Position numbers and translations under genes: made by a program. A DNA stretch of 64,000 bases from CAINVV01 sp038323575 (GTDB lineage: Bacteria; Bacteroidota; Bacteroidia; Bacteroidales; Prolixibacteraceae), in NCBI GenBank assembly GCA_038323575.1, contig JBBQHB010000014.1, positions 1-64,000 of the forward strand, in the 5' to 3' direction. The notes beneath the pieces are model-generated. The model made no database searches and was not told the DNA's origin. It saw only the letters and a program-made list of their open reading frames with translations. Shown here piece by piece: positions 57,840 to 64,000 of the stretch. Numbering within the stretch: position 1 is the first letter of the stretch; the number at the start of each line of letters is the position of its first letter.

Positions 57840-60749
57840 TCAAGATCGGCGAATTTTCGGTTTTCGGTTTTTGATTTTGGAGACCAGTCTGCCCAGTTCG
57901 CCCACCCAAAGCACCACAGAAGTGGAGCCTATGATTAAAATCCAGTCTTCTGCCGGCAATGGGAAAGTGCGGAAAACATCCTTCCCAAATGTGACAATCA
58001 ATATCTGGCCAACTAAAATCAGCACAACTGTGATGACAAATCCGGCACTTTTATGAAGGTTGTAAAAGGCTGAATTTCCGGAGGAAAAGGCTTTGGCATT
58101 GAACAGGTTCCAGAATTGGAGCATGACAAAAATTGTAAAAAAACGGGACAGATTAAGGCGCGAGATCTCTCCGTCCGGACCGGTGAGGTACCACAGCAAC
58201 CCCAAAAGGAAAGTCACGAAAATTAATCCTACAGCTAGGATAAAAGTTCGCATCTGCGGAGTGATAATGAAATCATCGTTTTTTCGGGGCTTGTGATGCA
58301 TCACCTTTTTGTTTGGGGGCAGGGATGCCAGCGCTGCTGCCGCAAAGGTATCCATGATCAGGTTTACCCATAGCATCTGGGTGACTGTTAAAGGCATTTG
58401 ACGGCCCAAAATGGATCCCAACAAAACAATGACAAGTGCAGTTACATTGATGGTTAACTGAAAAAGAATAAAGCGCTGGATGTTCTGGTACAACGATCTT
58501 CCCCACATCACGGCAGTGGCGATGCTTCTGAACGAATCGTCAAGAAGGGTAATGTCGCTTGCCTCTTTGGCTACAGAGGTTCCTGAACCCATGGATAGCC
58601 CGACATGGGCGAAATTGAGTGCAGGGGCATCATTGGTGCCGTCACCGGTAACAGCCACAATAGATCCTGCGCGCTGCAACAATTGAACCAGCCGCTGTTT
58701 GTCGGCAGGACGGGCGCGGCACATAATTTTTAATTTCCGGATACGGTCGGATGCCTCCTCGTCAGTTAGTGCGCCAAATTCAACCCCGGTGATCAACTGG
58801 CTTTCTCCGTCCCCATCTAACCAGATACCTATCTGCCGGCCAATCTCTCTCGCGGTACCCGGAGTATCTCCCGTGACCATTTTAATGTCGATTCCTGCGC
58901 GCAGACAATCTGACACTGCTTCCGGAACATCTTCCCTTACCGGATCAGAGATGGCAACAATGCCCATAAACCGGAGGTTGGAACTTTTGACAGTTCCACT
59001 GATAATCACTTTCTGTTCTTCCTCAATTTCTTCCCAGGCAAATCCGAGTGTGCGCATTGCCTGGTTCTGGTATTCCAGCAACAAAGAATCTACTTCGGAT
59101 TTGTATGCTGCGGCAGGCAATATCTTATCTGTGAGTTGAACCGTATGGCAAAGTTCCAGAACAATTTCAGGGGCGCCTTTGACGAAAAGGATTTTTTTCC
59201 CTGCCGGGGTTCTGACAATCGTGGCCATGTATTTTCGTTCGGTAGAAAAAGTAAGTTGCGCAACTACTTCAAGTTCGTAACGGGATTCAAGATAGTTGGT
59301 CCCCTGGTCATGGAGCCAGAACAGAAGCGCCGCTTCTGTCGGATTCCCGATCGAACGGACATGTGCCGGATCAGTAAAGTCAAGATAGGCTGTAGAATTG
59401 ACTGCAATGGCCATTCTGACAAGTTCACTTAACGGATTGTTGGTTAAGGTCTGATGTTCAAGGCCAAAGAAATTGGTCCTGTAAACCTGCATTTTGTTTT
59501 GGGTAAGCGTTCCGGTTTTGTCTGTGCATATTACAGTAGTTGCGCCCATGGTTTCACAGGCGTGCATCTTCCTGACCAGGTTGTTGGACTGCAACATCCG
59601 GCGCATACTCAGGGCAAGGCTCAATGTGACGCTCATCGGCAATCCTTCGGGCACTGCTACTACAATCAAGGTCACGGATACCATAAAATAGGATAAAATT
59701 TTGCCGGCAATGTCCAGGGAAATCCACGATTCATTTAGCGCGAGGTTCAGATTTAATAGATATGCGATGCCGCCAAATACTGCAAATGTGGTCAAGCCGA
59801 TCAGGATCCATTTGATCCAACTACCGTTTTTAATGCTTTTGGGTGTTTTGAATTTTTGATTGATCATGCCCAATCCGTCAAAGACGATAGGTACCCACAC
59901 CTTAACCAGGGCAACCATCATGGAGAAGATGACCAGGGTGGTGGAAAACTTTTGTACAAAAGTCATTACGTTTGCTCCGGAATGAAGGTCCTTGACAAAC
60001 AGTACGATGAAAGTCAGAGCAGCAAGTAAAAACCCGACCACCCCGATCAGTCTGGCCAACACGTCGAGCTGTTTGTTCAAAGGGGTCTCTTCCCCGCTCA
60101 TCCTGGCTGATTCGCGCGCAACCTGGCCATATTCAGTCCGGTTACCTACCTGGAAAATCTCTGCAGTACCGTGTCCGTCCACAACCGTTGTTCCCCTGTA
60201 GACACAATTCGACGGATAGGTAGCCTCTTTTTCAAAATCTTTTTCGTGGATTGTTTTGTTGATGACAGGTTCTCCGGTCAGGGAGGATTCATTGATCTGC
60301 ATTGAAACAGCCTCCAGTAACAATCCGTCTGCCGGAACCTCATCCCCGGTTGAGAGCAGCACAAGATCTCCCACCACAATGTCAGCCTTTGGGACTTCGC
60401 AGATATTGCTGTTCCTGATTACCTTAACAAGTGTTTCATCATTAACTTTATTGAGGATTTCAAATTTCTTGGTGGCATCCAATTCAAACCAGAAGGCTAT
60501 ACCTGTTGCCAGAAAGATAGCGAAGAAGATGCCGATGGTCTCTGCAAATTCCCGGTGAACGAAAGAGATGCCTAACGACAGAAAGGCTGCGACCAGCAGG
60601 ATACGGATAATAGGGTCTTCAAATTTTTCGATGAAAAGTTTCCAGACTGATGCTTTTTGGGGTGGCGTAAGTAGGTTGGATCCGTGAATTTTTCTGCTCT
60701 CCGCAATTTCAGCATTTGACAGCCCGGTCAGTAGTTTTTTAGATTCCAT
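57840..60749 (-). CDS. Ca2+-translocating P-type ATPase, PMCA type
   Basis: A 969-residue inner-membrane cation pump exporting Ca2+ at the cost of ATP. The start at 60749 (MESKKLLTGLSNAEI) begins the cation-ATPase N-terminal domain; the frame extends to 60779 but the -7 element at 60769-60776 lies within it. Motifs: actuator STGDEVPADG and SLTGEPVIN; PEGLPMSVTLSLALSMRRML in TM4; phosphorylation site ICTDKTGTLTQNKM; KGAPEIVLELC; hinge VTGDGTNDAPALNFA. About ten transmembrane segments and a C-terminal cation-ATPase domain are present. The PEGLP motif is that of PMCA-type pumps. It is divergent from the TetR gene and shares its control region. Confidence 0.92.
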   Translation of the reverse strand: MESKKLLTGLSNAEIAESRKIHGSNLLTPPQKASVWKLFIEKFEDPIIRILLVAAFLSLGISFVHREFAETIGIFFAIFLATGIAFWFELDATKKFEILNKVNDETLVKVIRNSNICEVPKADIVVGDLVLLSTGDEVPADGLLLEAVSMQINESSLTGEPVINKTIHEKDFEKEATYPSNCVYRGTTVVDGHGTAEIFQVGNRTEYGQVARESARMSGEETPLNKQLDVLARLIGVVGFLLAALTFIVLFVKDLHSGANVMTFVQKFSTTLVIFSMMVALVKVWVPIVFDGLGMINQKFKTPKSIKNGSWIKWILIGLTTFAVFGGIAYLLNLNLALNESWISLDIAGKILSYFMVSVTLIVVAVPEGLPMSVTLSLALSMRRMLQSNNLVRKMHACETMGATTVICTDKTGTLTQNKMQVYRTNFFGLEHQTLTNNPLSELVRMAIAVNSTAYLDFTDPAHVRSIGNPTEAALLFWLHDQGTNYLESRYELEVVAQLTFSTERKYMATIVRTPAGKKILFVKGAPEIVLELCHTVQLTDKILPAAAYKSEVDSLLLEYQNQAMRTLGFAWEEIEEEQKVIISGTVKSSNLRFMGIVAISDPVREDVPEAVSDCLRAGIDIKMVTGDTPGTAREIGRQIGIWLDGDGESQLITGVEFGALTDEEASDRIRKLKIMCRARPADKQRLVQLLQRAGSIVAVTGDGTNDAPALNFAHVGLSMGSGTSVAKEASDITLLDDSFRSIATAVMWGRSLYQNIQRFILFQLTINVTALVIVLLGSILGRQMPLTVTQMLWVNLIMDTFAAAALASLPPNKKVMHHKPRKNDDFIITPQMRTFILAVGLIFVTFLLGLLWYLTGPDGEISRLNLSRFFTIFVMLQFWNLFNAKAFSSGNSAFYNLHKSAGFVITVVLILVGQILIVTFGKDVFRTFPLPAEDWILIIGSTSVVLWVGELGRLVSKIKNRKPKIRRS

Positions 60750-60768
60750 CCTAATTGTGATTATGCGC

Positions 60769-60776
60769 CAAATATA
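60769..60776 (-). promoter_or_regulatory. -7 element of the Ca2+ ATPase gene
   Basis: The minus strand reads TATATTTG, an exact TAnnTTTG match about 20 bases before the ATG at 60749. It supports the shorter start. Confidence 0.5.
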
Positions 60777-60812
60777 CACTAAAAAGTAATTTCAGAGAAT
60801 TAACCAAATAGT

Positions 60813-60828
60813 TTAACCAAATGGTTAA
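60813..60828. promoter_or_regulatory. Probable TetR operator
   Basis: TTAACCA AA TGGTTAA, a palindrome with perfect 7-base arms. A second half-site TTAACCAAAT lies 13 bases upstream (60800-60809). It overlaps the TetR -7 element and lies upstream of the ATPase promoter, so autorepression of TetR is likely and control of the ATPase possible. Confidence 0.6.
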
Positions 60829-60833
60829 CTTTG
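60826..60833 (+). promoter_or_regulatory. -7 element of the TetR gene
   Basis: TAACTTTG, an exact TAnnTTTG match 20 bases before the ATG at 60853. It shares TAA with the right arm of the operator palindrome. Confidence 0.55.
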
Positions 60834-60852
60834 TTTCGAATATTTTTTTAAG

Positions 60853-61455
60853 ATGAGTTCAGACGCGACCAAAGAGAAGATTGTACAGGCGGCGCACGAT
60901 GTGTTTATCCGCAAAGGGATGGATGGTGCAAGGATGCAGGAGATTGCCGACGAGGCAGGGATCAACAAAGCCCTGCTTCACTACTACTTTCATTCGAAAC
61001 AACAGCTTTTCAATGAAGTTTTTTACGGGATACTTAGCCGGTTAATTCCTGGTGTAATTGAGATTTTCAAAAGTGACAACTCTTTTATGGACAAGATTGA
61101 GGCAATCGTGAGTGAATATGACTCCTTCATGTTTAGGAATCCGTATTTGCCGCAGTTTGTTATCAGGGAGATCAACAGGGATCCGGATCAGCTCTCCGGT
61201 TTCATGTCAGATCAGGGGCTGGATTTTGAGCTGGTAGAAAGAATGATCAATCAGGAGATAAATGCAGGCAATATCCGGCCTGTCACCTTTCCGCATCTTT
61301 TCGCCAATCTGATTGGCATGATTGTCATACCTTACTTGGCCAGACCTTTGTTTCAAAGAAAACTTTTCAGAAATGATACCGTAAAATATGATCAGTTCCT
61401 GCAGGAACGGAAAAAGGTTATAGCATCATTTGTCAGACAGGCATTAACCGCCTGA
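60853..61455 (+). CDS. TetR-family transcriptional regulator
   Basis: A 200-residue repressor of the TetR family. The N-terminal DNA-binding domain reads TKEKIVQAAHDVFIRKGMDG, then MQEIADEAGINKALLHYYFHS with the recognition helix; the rest is an all-helical ligand-binding domain. It precedes TolC (57-base gap) and an HlyD-type protein, a standard arrangement in which the repressor controls its own efflux operon. A palindrome overlapping its -7 element is a good operator candidate. The inducer is unknown, presumably a compound exported by the pump. Confidence 0.93.
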   Translation: MSSDATKEKIVQAAHDVFIRKGMDGARMQEIADEAGINKALLHYYFHSKQQLFNEVFYGILSRLIPGVIEIFKSDNSFMDKIEAIVSEYDSFMFRNPYLPQFVIREINRDPDQLSGFMSDQGLDFELVERMINQEINAGNIRPVTFPHLFANLIGMIVIPYLARPLFQRKLFRNDTVKYDQFLQERKKVIASFVRQALTA

Positions 61456-61512
61456 CTTTTTATTTTGACCATGAATTAAAACATTATTGACAGCTTAAAT
61501 AATAACAGCAAA

Positions 61513-62772
61513 ATGAGACAAACATTGATTTTACTTTTACTACTTACTGCCGGTTTGACTTATGGACAGGTAAGTTCCATCAACCTGGAGGATTGTTACC
61601 GGCTTGCCCGCGAAAATTATCCTAAGTTGACGGATACGCAACGGCAGAAAGAGATCAGCGATCTCAAAATTCAAAACATAGGGAATGCCTGGAACCCGCA
61701 GCTTAACCTGAATGGACAGGCAACTTACCAGAGTGAAGTAACAAAAGTGAATGTTCCCATTCCGGGGATTACTATTCCTTCGCCCTCGAAGGATCAGTAC
61801 AAAGCCTACCTCGATGTAAAACAGACAATTTACGATGGTGGAGCAACAGAGGCAAACCGATCGTTGGAAAAATCGGGCCTGGCCGCCGACTTGCAGAATT
61901 TCGAAGTTGAGATTTATTCTTTGCACGAAAGGGTCAATCAACTCTACTTTACAATTTTGCTGATGAAGGAAAATGAAGAGGTGCTGAAACTTAAAAGATC
62001 TGTCCTCGACGAGCGAATAAAGGTTCTGGAATCAGGTTTCAAAAACGGAGTGGTCACCGCCAGGGACATGGATATCCTGAAAGCGGAAAGGTTGCTGACA
62101 GAGCAGCAGATCAGTGATATTCACGGGGAAAGGATTTCCGGCCTGGGCGCTTTGGGGATACTGACCAATCAGGTACTGAACGATTATACCTTATTGGCTG
62201 AACCTTTCAAAACAGCAAAAAGCAACGAAATTGCCCGGCCTGAGTTAAAATACTTCGATTTGCTCGAAAACAAGATTGACCAGAATTCCGAATTGCTGCT
62301 AAAGACAAGAAATCCGAAGATATTTGGCTTCGGACAAGCAGGATACGGAAGGCCCGGACTGAACATGCTTAAAAACACATTTGATCCATACTACCTGGTT
62401 GGATTGGGATTGTCGTGGAATGTGCTTGACTGGAAACAAACATCCAGAAGCAGAAAAATACTTGAGGTACAGAAGGAGATGGTGGGCAGCCAGAAAGCAT
62501 CCTTCGACCAAAACCTTTCCATTTTACTTTTCAAAGCGGATGAGGCGATCAAAAAAGCCGACCAACTCTTGAAAATCGATGAAGAACTGGTGGCCTTACG
62601 CACAAAAATCGCTAAAAGTTCAGCAGTACAGCTTGAAAACGGGGTCATCACTTCAGCAGATTACGTCGCCGATCTGAATGCTGCCACACAAGCCTCCGTC
62701 AGCCAGAAGAGCCATCAGGTGCAATTATATTATGCAATAACCAATTACAATACCCTTGCGGGGAAACCGTAA
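61513..62772 (+). CDS. TolC-family outer-membrane efflux protein
   Basis: A 419-residue outer-membrane efflux duct of the TolC/OEP family. The signal peptide MRQTLILLLLLTAGLTYGQ is followed by the OEP opening SINLEDCYRLARENYPKL and long coiled-coil helices (VNQLYFTILLMKENEEVLKLK, ERIKVLESGFKNGVVTARDMDIL). The second OEP repeat includes YYLVGLGLSWNVLDWKQTSRSRKIL. It forms the exit channel for a tripartite pump with the downstream HlyD-type adaptor and, presumably, an inner-membrane transporter beyond the window. A nine-copy 7-nt repeat starts five bases after the stop. Confidence 0.9.
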   Translation: MRQTLILLLLLTAGLTYGQVSSINLEDCYRLARENYPKLTDTQRQKEISDLKIQNIGNAWNPQLNLNGQATYQSEVTKVNVPIPGITIPSPSKDQYKAYLDVKQTIYDGGATEANRSLEKSGLAADLQNFEVEIYSLHERVNQLYFTILLMKENEEVLKLKRSVLDERIKVLESGFKNGVVTARDMDILKAERLLTEQQISDIHGERISGLGALGILTNQVLNDYTLLAEPFKTAKSNEIARPELKYFDLLENKIDQNSELLLKTRNPKIFGFGQAGYGRPGLNMLKNTFDPYYLVGLGLSWNVLDWKQTSRSRKILEVQKEMVGSQKASFDQNLSILLFKADEAIKKADQLLKIDEELVALRTKIAKSSAVQLENGVITSADYVADLNAATQASVSQKSHQVQLYYAITNYNTLAGKP

Positions 62773-62777
62773 CGAAA

Positions 62778-62840
62778 GGATAAAGGATAAAGGATAAAGG
62801 ATAAAGGATAAAGGATAAAGGATAAAGGATAAAGGATAAA
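62778..62840 (+). repeat. Nine tandem copies of GGATAAA behind tolC
   Basis: Nine perfect 7-nt copies, 63 bases. They lie directly after the TolC-family stop codon, in the same unit and orientation relative to the gene as the six copies behind the chrA homologue. The rest of the gap to 63089 contains GTTT-type repeats (62891-62931) and no gene. Confidence 0.95.
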
Positions 62841-63089
62841 GTAAAGAGCATATCCGGTCAATTTTGATTTTGGAATGTTGCCACGAATAGGTTTGAAGTG
62901 TTTAGAATGTTTAAAAAAGTTTGAAATGTTGTAGATCCCTAAGATTGCCAAATGGTTGGATTTAAAAGGATTACAGATTGGAAATTGGTATTTGATCTTT
63001 TCGGACGGAAGGAGAACATGTCGATAGGAAATTAAAGATAAAATATTGATATTAATGATTTAAGATAATAGAATTGATAACAAACAATT

Positions 63090-63986
63090 ATGAGAACAAC
63101 AAAACTATGCTTGATGATCGGACTGGTAGTCAGTCTGGCGTTTTTCTCCTGCAACAGCCAAAAGGATGCATCAGATGCATTCGGGAATTTTGAAGCCGAC
63201 GACCAGCTGGTTTCCTCCGAAATAGCAGGGAAACTGCTCAGCTGCAATTTTGAAGAAGGTATGATCTTGTCAAAAGGAGCAGAAATTGCTGTTGTTGATA
63301 CTGTACCGCTTGTTTTGCAGGTCACACAGATGGAATCACAAATGGTAACCATTCAGGCACAAAAACAAAGTGTCAAATCTCAGGTTGCGGTAATAGCGCA
63401 GCAAAAGAAGAACCTTGAAAAAGACAAAACCCGCATCAGCAACATGCTGAGAGACGGTGCGGCTACCCAGAAGCAGCTGGATGATGTTACGGGAAATTCG
63501 GAGGTTTTTGACAAGCAGATTTCCAATACGCTTTCCCAGGACCGGGTGCTTTCGAGTCAGGCAGAAGTAATTGAAACCCAGCTGGCACAACTGCGAGATA
63601 AAATCAGCAGGTGCCGCATCCTTTCACCAATCAACGGTCTGGTTTTGGAAAGATATAAAAAAGCCGGAGAACTGGTCGGGCAGGGGCAGTCATTGTGCCG
63701 CATAGCTGATGTCTCAGCGCTCAATCTCCGCGTTTATGTTAGCGGAGATCAGTTGCCCCATCTCAAAATCGGGCAAAAAGTGAAAGTCGTCATCGATGAT
63801 ACAGCCACTAAAAACAGAACCATCGAAGGAACAGTTTCCTGGATATCCTCAGAGGCAGAATTTACCCCCAAGATTATCCAGACCAAAGTAGAAAGGGTGA
63901 AACTGGTATATGCAGTGAAGGTGAAGGTTTCGAACGACGGATCCCTTAAAATCGGGATGCCGGGCGAGATAAAGTTCATTGATTGA
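63090..63986 (+). CDS. HlyD-family periplasmic adaptor lipoprotein
   Basis: A 298-residue membrane-fusion protein of a tripartite efflux system. The lipoprotein signal MRTTKLCLMIGLVVSLAFFS precedes the lipobox Cys (about residue 21). The biotinyl-lipoyl-like halves are FEADDQLVSSEIAGKLL and then RCRILSPINGLVLERYKKAGELV, separated by a coiled hairpin of about 100 residues (VAVIAQQKKNLEKDKTRISNML as part of it). The beta-barrel part follows (LNLRVYVSGDQLPHLKIGQKV) and ends AVKVKVSNDGSLKIGMPGEIKF. It is intact within the window and probably continues into an ABC transporter gene beyond the right edge. The gap to tolC is 317 bases, unusually large for one operon. Confidence 0.92.
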   Translation: MRTTKLCLMIGLVVSLAFFSCNSQKDASDAFGNFEADDQLVSSEIAGKLLSCNFEEGMILSKGAEIAVVDTVPLVLQVTQMESQMVTIQAQKQSVKSQVAVIAQQKKNLEKDKTRISNMLRDGAATQKQLDDVTGNSEVFDKQISNTLSQDRVLSSQAEVIETQLAQLRDKISRCRILSPINGLVLERYKKAGELVGQGQSLCRIADVSALNLRVYVSGDQLPHLKIGQKVKVVIDDTATKNRTIEGTVSWISSEAEFTPKIIQTKVERVKLVYAVKVKVSNDGSLKIGMPGEIKFID

Positions 63987-64000
63987 GACTGCCATGATAA

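Noticed and set aside
62778..62840. Possible CRISPR-like array
   Set aside because: The 7-nt units are directly adjacent without spacers and there are no cas genes in the window.
1..64000. rRNA, tRNA, riboswitch or prophage genes
   Set aside because: No cloverleaf, rRNA core, known riboswitch motif or phage structural gene was recognised by reading; covariance-model searches were not possible here.

Overview
The window reads as a chromosomal segment of a free-living or plant-polymer-degrading member of the Bacteroidota (Bacteroidales/Marinilabiliales-like). The evidence is an STN-containing SusC with a SusD and an ECF sigma/FecR pair, Bacteroidota-type -7 elements (TAnnTTTG) at sensible distances before many starts, few Shine-Dalgarno sequences, and many secreted glycoside hydrolases with Sec or lipoprotein signals. 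I see no rRNA, tRNA, CRISPR array, intact insertion sequence or prophage.

0-22.5 kb is a carbohydrate region with a pectin / rhamnogalacturonan flavour. It holds a chromate-transporter homologue, a C69 dipeptidase, an operon of AGE-type epimerase, deoxyhypusine-synthase-like protein, Na+/solute symporter and GH106 rhamnosidase, a secreted GH105-CE12 fusion, a GH27 gene broken by an internal deletion, a GH105, a ThuA-like protein, a Spy-like protein, a GntP-type symporter, an SRPBCC protein and a GH43. A frame-broken DUF1016 nuclease and an unrecognised AT-rich gene sit between GH106 and GH105-CE12.

22.5-33.5 kb mixes decay and small mobile-type genes: a DUF1848 C-terminal relic, a toxin-antitoxin pair whose toxin has an in-frame TAG and a palindrome over its 3' end, a GxxExxY gene between inverted repeat-rich flanks, a VapBC-like pair and a VF530 protein. 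Embedded here is a four-gene operon (ROK kinase, GmhA-like SIS isomerase, MFS permease, PfkB-HAD fusion) that resembles a heptose-phosphate route joined to sugar uptake, plus a GH2 exo-beta-glucosaminidase-type lipoprotein.

33.6-37.6 kb is housekeeping (era, der, DEAD-box helicase). 37.9-45.9 kb carries a ferredoxin-nitroreductase and a regulated sigma/anti-sigma/SusC/SusD uptake locus with no enzymes attached. 46.2-57.8 kb returns to core genes: RluA-type synthase, an unknown lipoprotein, pgi, a membrane-anchored LuxR regulator beside a short paralogue of its membrane part, gpsA, lysS, recJ, a NUDIX hydrolase and a porin. 57.8-64 kb has a PMCA-type Ca2+ ATPase divergent from a TetR-TolC-HlyD efflux set, with a likely TetR operator between them.

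The most distinctive feature is the intergenic repeat content. Three copies of a 31-35 nt palindrome carry a compensatory base-pair swap, 7-nt tandem repeats lie just behind the stop codons of two genes, CACTTTAG-type repeats abut or overlap stop codons, and a 29-nt direct repeat brackets the nitroreductase-SusCD segment.
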